From Flavobacterium luteum (GTDB lineage Bacteria > Bacteroidota > Bacteroidia > Flavobacteriales > Flavobacteriaceae): 64,000 bases of DNA. Position 1 is the stretch's first letter, and each line of letters begins with the position of its first letter. The notes under the pieces were generated by a model. It made no database searches, was not told where the DNA came from, and saw nothing but the letters and a program-made list of their open reading frames with translations. The position numbers and the translations under genes are program-made. The stretch is from positions 124,001 through 188,000 of the forward strand of contig NZ_WAEM01000005.1 of assembly GCF_008806775.1 (NCBI RefSeq). Direction: 5' to 3'. Positions 1 to 9,030 of the stretch are shown one piece after another.

Positions 1-2
1 AT

Positions 3-698
3 TTAGCCATGAAATGGGAGAAATCTGTTGCCGAAAAAATGGATAACTTTCATATTTTAAGATTTACTGGAAATGAAAACGATTTTGCCACAAACACGCC
101 AGTTTCGGAATTTAAATCTAAATTTAAAACTGCACCAGGCGACAAGGATGCAAGTGTTTATAAAGGTAAAAAGTTTTTAATTGAAAACTTTTTAGTAACT
201 AATTCAAATGAATTTTTAGTAGCAGGGCAAATCTGTTCCACCGTTATGATGGGATTAGAAAATAAAGAGACTTCCTATGAAGACATTGTTTGTTTTCATT
301 TTGATAAAAGTGGTAACCTCAAAGCACAATATGGAATAGGAAAATTAAATGACGATAAAAAAAGTATGATTTTTCAAATGTATCAGAACTTTTATCCTTC
401 TTCTGATGGTAAAAGTATCTATTTAGAACTTATGGAAGTTAAAGGAATGAAAGGATATGCCTCATTTATTGATGCTTATGAGGGAACTGCAACCTATTCA
501 GCTCATTATTTTCCTAGGATTACAAAAATTGATTTAGAAAATACTTCTTTAAGCCCAATCAAGGTTTTAGGAAATGGTAAATATTTTATCAATGATATTT
601 ATTCCAGTCAATATGACGGAAAAGAAAATAGTATTTTGTATGTGGGTATGGACAAAGATTATGAAAACTTGTGGTTGGGTAAAGTAGTTTTGAAGTAA
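3..698 (+). CDS. C-terminal part of an unrecognised protein (5' end outside window)
   Basis: The frame is open to the left window edge, so the first ATG at base 9 is probably internal and the gene begins upstream. The visible 229+ residues have no signal peptide, membrane segment or motif I recognise. The sequence is rich in aromatic and charged residues with alternating beta-like stretches (for example FPRITKIDLEN and NSILYVGMDKDYENLWLGKV near the end), which would fit a beta-propeller or sheet-rich protein, but that is only an impression. It is followed by a strong hairpin terminator, so it ends its own transcription unit. No function is proposed. Confidence 0.6.
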   Translation, partial: LAMKWEKSVAEKMDNFHILRFTGNENDFATNTPVSEFKSKFKTAPGDKDASVYKGKKFLIENFLVTNSNEFLVAGQICSTVMMGLENKETSYEDIVCFHFDKSGNLKAQYGIGKLNDDKKSMIFQMYQNFYPSSDGKSIYLELMEVKGMKGYASFIDAYEGTATYSAHYFPRITKIDLENTSLSPIKVLGNGKYFINDIYSSQYDGKENSILYVGMDKDYENLWLGKVVLK

Positions 699-718
699 AA
701 TAATATTTAGAGGAACCA

Positions 719-747
719 AAAAAACCTTTCATTTCGAGAGGTTTTTT
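719..747 (+). terminator. Rho-independent terminator after the first gene
   Basis: A 9-bp stem (AAAAAACCT / AGGTTTTTT) with an 11-nt loop sits about 20 bp past the stop codon, and its right arm ends in a T run. Confidence 0.7.
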
Positions 748-835
748 GTATATACTATTTTCACTTTCTTTTTGTAGTAAAACACTGAAAATCATTATTA
801 TTTTGTAACTTCCACGTGAATTTTATTATAGTAAT

Positions 836-2617
836 ATGAAAAAAAACTATATTTTTTTACTCTTAATACTCAACACTTTTTTTGTTTTTTCACAAATTAA
901 AACGGCTGCAGAAAACTTCTTGAATCAAGGTGAAACTCTATATTCAAAGGGCAACTACCAAGAAGCGATTTTAAAATTTAATAAATGTGTACCCATTTTT
1001 ATAAAATCGGGAAATAATCAATTATTGGGAAAAGCCTACAATAATATTGGGAGAACTTTATCCCAAATGGGTAATTCAGAAGAAGCACTTAAAAACTATT
1101 TCTTGTCAATGGCCATTTCAAAGCAAAGAAAAGATACTTTGAGTACGGCTAAAACATATAAAAACATAGGGACTTTATATGAAGAGCAAAATGATTTTTT
1201 GAATGCAATGCAGTATTATGACACCTCTTTTGAACTTGCAAAAAAAAGCAAAAATTTTTTGCTTATGGCTGATTGTCAAAATAATATGGGTGTAGTTTAT
1301 GAGCAAGAAGCAAAATATCAAAAAGCTCTGAAAATGTATTCCAATGCTTTAGAAATTTATAAATCTAAAGGCGATGAACAGAAAATTTCGATGGTGCTGA
1401 ATAATTTAGCAATCGTTCAAAAATACCTTAAAAATTACCCCGAAGCGATTAAAAATTATGAAGCAGCATTAATTCTATCTGAAAAATTGGGCGATAAATT
1501 TATGGTTGCGGCTAATCAAAACAATCTTGGAAATGTGTATGCCTTGACTGGAAATTATACAAAATCATTGGAATTATGCAAGTTGGCAAATGAAAATGCC
1601 AAAGCAATTGATGCCAAAGAAGTGATTATAGAATCCTATGATGGTATTTCTACAGCTTTTGAAAAACTAAACCAGTTTAATGATGCTATCAAATATAGAA
1701 AGTTATATGAACTTGAAAAAGACAACTTCATAAATATAGAGCGTTCAGGTCAACTTGCCGAAATGCAGGTTAAATATGAAACTCAGAAAAAAGTAGATGA
1801 AATAAAATTATTGAGTCAAGAAAGTAAAATCAGATTGCTTAAAATTAGAGATCAAGAGTTTCAAATAGAAAGAAATAATTATCTTATTCTTGCTTTTTTA
1901 GTTTTGTTAACCAGTATTTTTATTGTTTGGTATTTTTGGAAAAGCAAACAAAAATTAAGAATAAAATTGATAGAGGAGCGAATAATCCAGAAAACAGAAG
2001 AACATGAAAGACTTCGAATTGCTAAAGATATTCACGATGATTTAGGCTCAGGATTAACCAAAATTAATTTTTTGAGTGAAATCATACTTCAAAAGACAGA
2101 ACATTTACCAGAAATTCGAATTAATAGCGAAGCTGTAAAAGAAACTGCCAAAAAAATGATTGAAAATATGCGTGATTTAATCTGGGCTTTAAATCCCGAT
2201 AACACTACAATAGCCAATTTATTAGCTCGAATGAGGGAATATTCTACAGATTACCTAGAAGATTATCCTATAGAAATACAAAATTATTTTCAAGAGAGTC
2301 TTCCCAAAACAGCTATTACTAAAGAAGCACATCGTGAATTATTTATGGTTGTAAAAGAATCTTTTAACAATGTTGCAAAACACTCCAAAGCCACAAAAGT
2401 TTCTTTTTCGGCAAAAATCGAATTAGATTATTTAAAACTCTCGATTAAAGACAACGGTGTAGGTTTTAATGTTGAAACCGATAAAAAAGGTAATGGGCTG
2501 AGAAATATGCAAAGCAGATTGGAATCAATTGGCGGGATTTTTACAATTATATCTAACCATGCAAATGGTACAGAAATTAATGTTGCCGTACCGCTTCAAA
2601 AAATAATTAAAAAATAA
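836..2617 (+). CDS. TPR-containing sensor histidine kinase (HisKA_3 type)
   Basis: Two-component sensor kinase of 593 residues. An N-terminal signal sequence (residues 1-19) is followed by about seven tetratricopeptide repeats (roughly 25-310), a coiled segment, one membrane helix (about 348-369) and a kinase core. The H-box reads IHDDLGSG with the phosphoacceptor His near residue 400, which is the HisKA_3 form. The ATPase domain shows an N-box (NNVAKHSKA), a G1 box (DNGVGF) and a G2 box (GNGLRNM). The TPR domain should lie in the periplasm and the kinase in the cytoplasm. The LuxR-type regulator 52 bp downstream is almost certainly its partner. The stimulus is unknown. Confidence 0.93.
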   Translation: MKKNYIFLLLILNTFFVFSQIKTAAENFLNQGETLYSKGNYQEAILKFNKCVPIFIKSGNNQLLGKAYNNIGRTLSQMGNSEEALKNYFLSMAISKQRKDTLSTAKTYKNIGTLYEEQNDFLNAMQYYDTSFELAKKSKNFLLMADCQNNMGVVYEQEAKYQKALKMYSNALEIYKSKGDEQKISMVLNNLAIVQKYLKNYPEAIKNYEAALILSEKLGDKFMVAANQNNLGNVYALTGNYTKSLELCKLANENAKAIDAKEVIIESYDGISTAFEKLNQFNDAIKYRKLYELEKDNFINIERSGQLAEMQVKYETQKKVDEIKLLSQESKIRLLKIRDQEFQIERNNYLILAFLVLLTSIFIVWYFWKSKQKLRIKLIEERIIQKTEEHERLRIAKDIHDDLGSGLTKINFLSEIILQKTEHLPEIRINSEAVKETAKKMIENMRDLIWALNPDNTTIANLLARMREYSTDYLEDYPIEIQNYFQESLPKTAITKEAHRELFMVVKESFNNVAKHSKATKVSFSAKIELDYLKLSIKDNGVGFNVETDKKGNGLRNMQSRLESIGGIFTIISNHANGTEINVAVPLQKIIKK

Positions 2618-2669
2618 ATACCACTTTCGTAGTAGTAATTTTAAGAAATGAAAAGCTAATTTAGCATAG

Positions 2670-3296
2670 ATGATGATAAATGTAGGAATCGTAGAAGACG
2701 AAAAACAAATTAGAGAAAGCCTCACTATTCTAATAAATGGTAGTGAAGGATTTGCCTGTGCCAATGCTTTTGAAACTGCAGAAGAGGCAATAATAGCTAT
2801 TCCAACATTAAATTTAGATGTGGTATTAATGGATATTCACCTTCCCGGAAAAGATGGTATTGAATGCATATTTGAGTTAAAACCAAAATGCCAATCTGTC
2901 CAGTTTTTGATGTGTACCTCATTTGAAGATACCGATTCTGTTTTCAAAGCGCTAAAATCTGGAGCATCAGGCTATATTACAAAAACAACGCAACCATCAA
3001 AAATTCTTGATGCCATCGTTGAAGTTTATAACGGTGGATCACCAATGAGCAGTAACATTGCCCGAAAAGTGGTAGATTCTTTCCGAAATTCGAATACAGG
3101 AAACACAGAAATGTTAAAACTATCCGAACGGGAAAAAGAAATTCTCAACTTACTTTCTCAAGGATTGCGATATAAAGAAATCGCAGATAAATTGTTCTTA
3201 AGCACAGAAACTGTAAGGACCCACATCCGAAATATCTACGAAAAATTACAAGTCAATTCTCGCACGGATGCACTAAATAAAGTGTTTCCAAAATAA
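2670..3296 (+). CDS. NarL/LuxR-family response regulator
   Basis: Response regulator of 208 residues. The receiver domain (about 3-120) has the acidic pair at E9/D10 and the phosphoacceptor D55 in VVLMDIHLPG. The C-terminal LuxR-type helix-turn-helix (about 147-205) contains LSEREKEILNLLSQG and the recognition segment STETVRTHIRNIYEKL. Start choice is between two adjacent ATGs (2670, 2673). It lies 52 bp after the TPR histidine kinase on the same strand, so the two form a two-component pair. Targets cannot be read from the sequence. Confidence 0.95.
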   Translation: MMINVGIVEDEKQIRESLTILINGSEGFACANAFETAEEAIIAIPTLNLDVVLMDIHLPGKDGIECIFELKPKCQSVQFLMCTSFEDTDSVFKALKSGASGYITKTTQPSKILDAIVEVYNGGSPMSSNIARKVVDSFRNSNTGNTEMLKLSEREKEILNLLSQGLRYKEIADKLFLSTETVRTHIRNIYEKLQVNSRTDALNKVFPK

Positions 3297-3427
3297 TTTT
3301 ATATTATTTTAATTCATAAAATTACTACTATTTGGTTATTGTCAGGTCTTGTTTTCCTATCTATATTTGGTAAAATATAAATGCTGTAATAGCGAACACC
3401 TTAATAACTAAATAAAAAACCAAAATT

Positions 3428-4168
3428 ATGAAAACTTTAAAAAACCGAATTGCATTACTAATTTTACCTGTTTTTTTTATTGGCATTTTAATTACTTCTT
3501 GTTCAAAAGATAATGAAACACCAGTTGCAAGTTATGCTTGTTTAACTTGTAAAACTACACCTGATGCTTTAGCTGCTAATGATGCTAGTATAAAAGGAAT
3601 TTATAAAGGAATTATTATAGGTTCTACTGGAACAATTTCTATCAATATACAAAATGGCAGTAATACCATTACCGCAACTATGGTTCTAGACGGAGTGAGT
3701 GTTGCATTAACTTCAAATGTAAGTTTGGTTGATGGTCAATCCTATGTGGCGCCTTTTACAGGAACATATAATGGAAACCCAATAACAATGACATTTTCCG
3801 TAGGGTTAGGAGGAGCTTCGCCTACTATGGTTTCTTCAAGTATTCCTGGTCATCCTAATGCTGTTTTTGAATTATCTAAAGAAACATCAACTTCATTAAT
3901 TGAGGGTTTTGAGGGAATTTATTCAGTTACAGGTGGTGAAAAAGGTGTATTTAATATAGTACTTTCAAGATCATTGGAAAAATTCGGATATAAAGTTAGG
4001 GAGGATGGTCAAGTTGATACCGATTCTGGTTCAGGGACTATTAATTCAAGTAGCCAATTAATCCTTGAAGGTAGAGTGATTGGAACAATTACCGGTGATG
4101 CATTGAACGGATCATTTAAGGATGACGAAAATAGAACTATTACTATAACTGGAAAACGAACACTTTAA
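3428..4168 (+). CDS. Hypothetical lipoprotein
   Basis: A 246-residue lipoprotein of unknown function. The N-terminus has a basic start, a hydrophobic core and a lipobox (ITSC, lipidated Cys25) followed by SKDNE, a charged stretch like the lipoprotein export signal of Bacteroidota, so surface exposure is plausible. A CxxC motif (CLTC) lies soon after. The remainder is Gly/Ser/Thr-rich with alternating hydrophobic residues, suggesting beta structure. Its position directly after the two-component pair makes it a possible target, but that is inference. A strong terminator follows. Confidence 0.75.
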   Translation: MKTLKNRIALLILPVFFIGILITSCSKDNETPVASYACLTCKTTPDALAANDASIKGIYKGIIIGSTGTISINIQNGSNTITATMVLDGVSVALTSNVSLVDGQSYVAPFTGTYNGNPITMTFSVGLGGASPTMVSSSIPGHPNAVFELSKETSTSLIEGFEGIYSVTGGEKGVFNIVLSRSLEKFGYKVREDGQVDTDSGSGTINSSSQLILEGRVIGTITGDALNGSFKDDENRTITITGKRTL

Positions 4169-4189
4169 AAACTAATTTTTTATTTAATG

Positions 4190-4219
4190 AAAATCCTGAA
4201 CGAGAGTTCAGGATTTTTT
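4190..4219 (+). terminator. Rho-independent terminator after the lipoprotein gene
   Basis: A perfect 12-bp stem (AAAATCCTGAAC / GTTCAGGATTTT) with a GAGA loop and a T run, 22 bp beyond the stop codon. Confidence 0.85.
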
Positions 4220-4301
4220 TCTTATGAGTCATTTAGAAACTAGTCTAATGACTTTAATTTTTACTATTTTTAGCCAATATTAAACCACTTATAAATTCTT
4301 A

Positions 4302-5666
4302 ATGCATAAAATGGATTTTTCGACTAAAAGAATTACTATAGCAATTGTGCTCATTTCATTTTTAATGATGCTCATTGTTTCGAATCTTCCATTTAAGGCA
4401 AAGCCTTTTGGTGACATTACTTTTCATGAAGAGTCAAAAAATATGGCTTTATTTATTAAGGGAGATATTCCTTTTGATAAAGTTGTTATTACTAAAGCTC
4501 CGGGTCCTATACTTTTTTATACCCCAGCTTATTTATTAGCGCCTTCTGATGCTAATGATGATGAACTTTGGGTTTACGGAGTAGTATTTACTTCTATTAT
4601 TATAACGATTAGTTTACTTCTTATTTTTAGGATTGCTACTTCTTTTTTTTCTAAAGAGGTTGGACTTTTAAGTCTTTTGCTTTTTTTTATTTTTCCAATA
4701 CATTGTTATTATTCTTTAGGGATAATAGGTGAAGCACCTGCCTTTTTTTCTTTGGCGTTAGCCATTTATGGATGGGCTATAGCCTTTCATGAACCAAATA
4801 GAAAGTTAGGTTGGATAGTCATGACACTAGGCTTGTGGTTTTTGATTTTAAATAGACCAAATGCAATGTTGATTTTAGGGATAGGCTTTTTGGTTATTTT
4901 TTATTCTTTTTTTAAAAACAAAATATTTTTCAATACGTATGGTAAAAAAATAGCAGTTACTTTTTTTAGTATTGGAGTCTTGGGTATCGGAGTTTTACAA
5001 TTAGCAAAGTATATAACTGGGAACAAATCGGGAATGAATCAAAGTTCTTATTTTTATTATGTAGCTCATCAAGGAAGATTTGAGTTTAGAGAAGAACCAA
5101 CTGATTTTCGCTTTTGGGACAATGATTTTAGGTCAGATAGTAAAGATTATCAAAATTGGTCTAAAAGTGGTGAGTATTTAACTAAAGTGATGGAGAAAAC
5201 AAATCGTTCTTATGAAGAGGTTTATAAAGAGTTCTTGATTAATGATGCCATTGAACATCCTTTTTGGTTCACGAGACAGTTTTTTGTAAAATGCATTTAT
5301 GGGCATCTGTATTTTATAAACAGTATTTCCCCAGAAAAATTTGTAATGGGTCCATTTAAAGGGTCAATGGGATATTGGATTTTTATTTTGATTATTAATT
5401 CTATTAATTTACTAATTATTGCAGGGGCATTTCTTTTCTTAATTAAACAAAGAAATTTAATTGATTATTGGATTTTTTGGAGCATCATCATAGCTTTGCT
5501 TATTTTTCATGGGTTAATTTATATGGAGCCACGATATTTATTTCCTTCAAGAGTTGCATTGTATATAATGAGTGCCGCTGGATTGTATCGTTTGAGATGG
5601 GTTAAAAATATAATAAATAGAATGGCTGTTTATCTATTTCCTATTTCTAAAAATGATAAATTTTAA
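4302..5666 (+). CDS. Polytopic membrane protein, probable GT-C type glycosyltransferase
   Basis: A 454-residue integral membrane protein with roughly ten hydrophobic helices and a larger hydrophilic segment around residues 245-345. The first external loop carries an acidic motif (FGDITFHEE, about 38-46), where GT39/ArnT-like enzymes place a catalytic Asp. The fold and loop pattern fit dolichyl/undecaprenyl-phosphate sugar transferases. Two in-frame ATGs (4302 and 4311) are possible starts. The next gene is a SAM methyltransferase that could act in the same glycan or lipid pathway. The family call rests on topology and the acidic loop, so it is moderate. Confidence 0.6.
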   Translation: MHKMDFSTKRITIAIVLISFLMMLIVSNLPFKAKPFGDITFHEESKNMALFIKGDIPFDKVVITKAPGPILFYTPAYLLAPSDANDDELWVYGVVFTSIIITISLLLIFRIATSFFSKEVGLLSLLLFFIFPIHCYYSLGIIGEAPAFFSLALAIYGWAIAFHEPNRKLGWIVMTLGLWFLILNRPNAMLILGIGFLVIFYSFFKNKIFFNTYGKKIAVTFFSIGVLGIGVLQLAKYITGNKSGMNQSSYFYYVAHQGRFEFREEPTDFRFWDNDFRSDSKDYQNWSKSGEYLTKVMEKTNRSYEEVYKEFLINDAIEHPFWFTRQFFVKCIYGHLYFINSISPEKFVMGPFKGSMGYWIFILIINSINLLIIAGAFLFLIKQRNLIDYWIFWSIIIALLIFHGLIYMEPRYLFPSRVALYIMSAAGLYRLRWVKNIINRMAVYLFPISKNDKF

Positions 5667-5848
5667 ACTATTGTATTTGTAACAAATATAATTGTAAGTT
5701 GTATTAAAATTGTTGATCCAATATAATTATGACTCTTACAAGTTAGAAATGGGAATTAATTAATTTGAGTTATGTTTGTATCTTAAGTTCTCTAATTCCT
5801 GAACTATTTAGAAACTTTATTTTCTTAAAAATTTATAAATCACAATTA

Positions 5849-6583
5849 ATGAATATTAATTACGAAAAAAAATACCATCAGGTAGAGACTGAAAATTGGT
5901 GGTTCATTTCTCGCCGAAAGTACTTACTCGACTTATTAAAAAATGCACCTAAAGATTCTAAAATTCTAGATATTGGATGTTCCTCTGGAATTTTTTTAAA
6001 AGATTTGGAACATTTAGGGTATAAAACCGAGCATCTTTTTGGAGTTGATATTAGTGAAAAAGCAATTGCAAATTGTAAAAAAAACGGTATTCAAAATGCC
6101 TATGTTATGGATGGTCAAAATATTACAATACCTGAAAAATTTGATATTATAGTTGCTTCTGATTGTTTGGAACATTTGCAAGATGACCGTAAAGCCATTA
6201 AGAATTGGAAAAATTTATTAGAAACAGGGGGGAAGATGTATGTTTTTGTACCTGCTTTTCAATCGCTGTGGAGCTATCACGATGTGGTAAATATGCATTT
6301 TAGAAGGTATACCAAACAAGAATTGAAAGACAAGTTAACTACTGAAAAATTGGAGGTGTTGAAATCGAGCTATTGGAATTTCTCTTTATTTCTACCGGTG
6401 TATGTTTATAGAAAAGCGACTGTTTTTTTTAGTAAAAACCAACCTCAAGAAGGTCAAATAGTAGAAAATAAAATAGCAAATTTCTTTCTGTTTCGATTAA
6501 TTTTAATTGAAAATAAATTACTAAAATTCATCAATTTTCCTTTTGGAATAAGTACTTTTTGTATTGTTAAAAAAACAGATTAG
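5849..6583 (+). CDS. Class I SAM-dependent methyltransferase
   Basis: A methyltransferase of 244 residues. Motif I is ILDIGCSSGIF (residues about 44-54), followed by an acidic residue after strand 2 (GVDIS) and the motif ASDCLEHL. This is the pattern of small-molecule or lipid/quinone-type class I enzymes. The frame is open upstream to a TTG at 5765, but I choose the ATG at 5849 because the extra 28 residues are unlike the family and the protein then starts directly at the conserved NYEKKYHQVE region. It ends 12 bp from the convergent oxidoreductase gene. The substrate is unknown. Confidence 0.85.
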   Translation: MNINYEKKYHQVETENWWFISRRKYLLDLLKNAPKDSKILDIGCSSGIFLKDLEHLGYKTEHLFGVDISEKAIANCKKNGIQNAYVMDGQNITIPEKFDIIVASDCLEHLQDDRKAIKNWKNLLETGGKMYVFVPAFQSLWSYHDVVNMHFRRYTKQELKDKLTTEKLEVLKSSYWNFSLFLPVYVYRKATVFFSKNQPQEGQIVENKIANFFLFRLILIENKLLKFINFPFGISTFCIVKKTD

Positions 6584-6595
6584 ATGCTAAAAAGC

Positions 6596-7261
6596 TCAGG
6601 ATTTATTATTTGCTATTTCTTGTATGCTGTCCGACTCTATAACATGAAATCCTTTTTTGTTTTGTTGAGCTATTTTAAATAGTGCCTTGGCGACTGTTTT
6701 ACTTTCTATTGGTTTGTATTTTTCTAAATTGCCAATAAGTAAAAATGAAAAAAGTTTCATAAAAAAGGCGCCTATTTTTTCCCCTAATCTAAATTCTGTT
6801 CGATTTCCTAAAAGAAGGGAAGGCTGAAATACAAAAACGCTTTCGAAATTGCAATCTTTTAGGAAATTTTGAATTTCTCCTTTAGTCTTCAAATAAAAAT
6901 TTGATGAAGTTGCATTGGCACCAAGAGAGGAAACAATCATAAATTGGTTGACTTTATTTTGCGAAGCTATAGTTGCAAACTGTTTTGGGTACTCAAAATC
7001 TACTTTTCTAAACGCCTCTTGGCTTCCAGCTTTTTTTATGGTTGTCCCTATGGTACAAAAGAAATCGTTGCCAATGACTAGGTTTTGATAGGTTTCTGGT
7101 TTATCAAAATCAATAATGTGTTGCTTTAATTTGCGATTTTGAATGCCAGAATCTCTTTTGACAAAAGTGATTACTTTTTCATATTCCTTACTTTCCAAAA
7201 GAAGTTCTAAAAGTTGGGAACCTATTAACCCCGTGCTGCCAATCATCAAAGCGGTTTTCAC
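6596..7261 (-). CDS. NAD(P)-binding oxidoreductase, HTATIP2-like
   Basis: A 221-residue Rossmann-fold protein of the atypical short-chain dehydrogenase (NAD-dependent epimerase-like) group. The glycine motif GSTGLIGS is at residues 8-15, and the later segments NDFFCTIGTT and VSSLGANATSSNFYLKTKGE match the active-site region of the HTATIP2/CC3 relatives (Ser and Tyr-x-x-x-Lys). The start codon lies 2 bp after the stop of the DUF1456 gene, so both are probably cotranscribed. The substrate is unknown. Confidence 0.82.
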   Translation of the reverse strand: MKTALMIGSTGLIGSQLLELLLESKEYEKVITFVKRDSGIQNRKLKQHIIDFDKPETYQNLVIGNDFFCTIGTTIKKAGSQEAFRKVDFEYPKQFATIASQNKVNQFMIVSSLGANATSSNFYLKTKGEIQNFLKDCNFESVFVFQPSLLLGNRTEFRLGEKIGAFFMKLFSFLLIGNLEKYKPIESKTVAKALFKIAQQNKKGFHVIESDSIQEIANNKS

Positions 7262-7263
7262 AA

Positions 7264-7710
7264 TTACGATTTTTTATTCTTTCCGTTATTGAATTTTACT
7301 TTCTCTACCACTTGAATTTTTGGAGCCTGCTTTTTTTCCCTTGATTTGGGATTAGTAGAAGGTTTCTTTTTAAAATCGGTTTTTGGTTTAAACTCGCTTT
7401 TAGGTTTCTCTGAAGCGGCAGTTTTTTTGAATTCCTTTGGCTGCGCTTCACCCTTATGAATGGAAATCACATCAATTGGATTTTTAGGATTTTCTTTAGT
7501 TCCTCTTAAATGTATTACTAAACCGTTCAAAAAATTACGCAAGACTTGGTCTCCGCACTCCATAAAATTGGGGTGATCTTCATTGCGAAAAAAGTTGCCT
7601 ATTTCCCCTTTTGACATTCTAAAATCAACTAATTCCAGAATTTCTATTATTTGGTCGTCGCGCAACATTAAGGCTACACGTAGTTTTTTGAAAATATCGT
7701 TGTTGTTCAT
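7264..7710 (-). CDS. DUF1456 family protein (YehS-like)
   Basis: A 148-residue protein. The first 70 residues match the DUF1456 domain (MNNNDIFKKLRVAL followed by LRDDQIIEILEL and a second similar half around FMECGDQVLRNFLNGL). The C-terminal half is low-complexity and strongly basic (repeated KPKSEFKPKTDFKKKP type segments), which suggests nucleic acid contact, though that is inference. It is the promoter-proximal gene of a pair with the downstream oxidoreductase. Confidence 0.85.
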   Translation of the reverse strand: MNNNDIFKKLRVALMLRDDQIIEILELVDFRMSKGEIGNFFRNEDHPNFMECGDQVLRNFLNGLVIHLRGTKENPKNPIDVISIHKGEAQPKEFKKTAASEKPKSEFKPKTDFKKKPSTNPKSREKKQAPKIQVVEKVKFNNGKNKKS

Positions 7711-7764
7711 TTTTAAAAAGGTTAGAAAGGTTATTTGTATAGAAGGTTTAGTTTCTAAACTGTT

Positions 7765-8571
7765 TTACAAAAGCCAAAGGTACGCTTTTACAAAACCATC
7801 TCGCCATAATTTTTCGTTATGTTGGCCTCCTTTTACCACTCTTTTTTTATTGAGTTGCAGGCAGTCACACCTTTTTGAATTTACCAAATATTCTATTTTG
7901 TTGAGGTCGGGAATCATATCAGCATCGCCTTCGTTGTCGCCACATAGAAAATAAATTTTGGTTTTTAGTTTTTTTGTATGCTCCGTTAACTCAAAAATTT
8001 CTTTTCTGTTAAACCAAAACGCAGGCGAAAAAACACCAACTTTTCCAAAAACTTCTGGATATTTTAAAATGGCATAAAATGAAGTTAGTCCAGCTAATGA
8101 ACTTCCCATGATAACTGTGTTTTTAGCATTGGTTTTAGTTCTATAATTTTTATCTATTTCAGGTTTTACTTTTTTAACAATAAAATTGAGATAATTATTG
8201 GCTTTACCGCCACCGTATTTATCATTTTTATATGGAGTCAGTTCTTCTAATCGTTTTTCGTTTCCGTTTTCTATTCCCACAACAATTACCTGTGCATTTA
8301 AACTGTCTAATTTTTCATCAATATTCCATTCTCCGGCATAAGATGTTTTGGCATCAAATAAATTTTGCGCATCATGCATATATATAACAGGATATTTTTT
8401 TGTTGAACCTAAATAATCTTTTGGTAAATACAACCAAATCTTCTTTGTGTTTTGCAATTGAGGTGCTTCAATCGTGAAAGTTGTTACTTGTTTTGAAGCG
8501 GTACTTTCTTGAGCAACCAATAGTAAAGTTGAAGAAATAAATAGAAGAATCAGCAAAGTCTTTGCATTCAT
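7765..8571 (-). CDS. Secreted alpha/beta-hydrolase esterase (Fes/EsteraseD-like)
   Basis: A 268-residue hydrolase with an N-terminal signal peptide ending near VAQES (about residue 22). Features of the esterase D/ferric-enterobactin-esterase-like group are the oxyanion region YMHDAQNLFD, the nucleophile elbow GSSLAG (G-x-S-x-G) and the C-terminal His in GGQHNEKLW. An acidic residue of the triad is probably in GDNEGDAD. The product should be periplasmic or exported. The natural ester is not evident. The gene stands alone, divergent from the TerB-like gene. Confidence 0.82.
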   Translation of the reverse strand: MNAKTLLILLFISSTLLLVAQESTASKQVTTFTIEAPQLQNTKKIWLYLPKDYLGSTKKYPVIYMHDAQNLFDAKTSYAGEWNIDEKLDSLNAQVIVVGIENGNEKRLEELTPYKNDKYGGGKANNYLNFIVKKVKPEIDKNYRTKTNAKNTVIMGSSLAGLTSFYAILKYPEVFGKVGVFSPAFWFNRKEIFELTEHTKKLKTKIYFLCGDNEGDADMIPDLNKIEYLVNSKRCDCLQLNKKRVVKGGQHNEKLWRDGFVKAYLWLL

Positions 8572-8628
8572 GATTAGAATTTTGTGTATTAATTATAAAT
8601 TGATAAATTAGCTAAAAATAACAATTTG

Positions 8629-9030
8629 ATGAACACTCATGTAGAAAAAATAAGTTTATTAACAGAAATGATTTCATTCTCTATTGTTGACGGTCGTTTG
8701 CACCAAAGAGAATACGATTTTTTATCAATTGTGGCTTCTGAATTAAAAATTACCAAGTCCGATTTTGATGATTTGTTTCATCAGGAATTGCCAAAAGAAG
8801 TTATTAAGTCTGAATTTGAACGCATTCAACAATTTTATCGTTTGGCTTTGCTCATGCATTGTGATGGTGTTTTGCACGAAAAAGAAGAAAACGCCATTAG
8901 ACAAATTGCCATTATGATGGCTCTAAATCCACATGCGACTAAACGCATTCTTGAAATGATGAAGGCTTCTCCAAATTCCATGATTTCAGCCGAACTATTG
9001 TTAGAAGTTTTTCAAGAGCAGTACAATTAA
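8629..9030 (+). CDS. TerB-like small helical protein
   Basis: A 133-residue all-helical protein resembling the TerB/DjlA-N fold. It has two similar halves with the acidic D-G-x-x-x-x-x-E pattern seen in this fold (IVDGRLHQRE and HCDGVLHEKEE), which in TerB bind metal. I start at the ATG 8629 instead of the preceding TTG (8626). Its 3' end overlaps the uvrB stop by 4 bp in convergent orientation. Role unknown; TerB domains are often linked to stress responses. Confidence 0.72.
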   Translation: MNTHVEKISLLTEMISFSIVDGRLHQREYDFLSIVASELKITKSDFDDLFHQELPKEVIKSEFERIQQFYRLALLMHCDGVLHEKEENAIRQIAIMMALNPHATKRILEMMKASPNSMISAELLLEVFQEQYN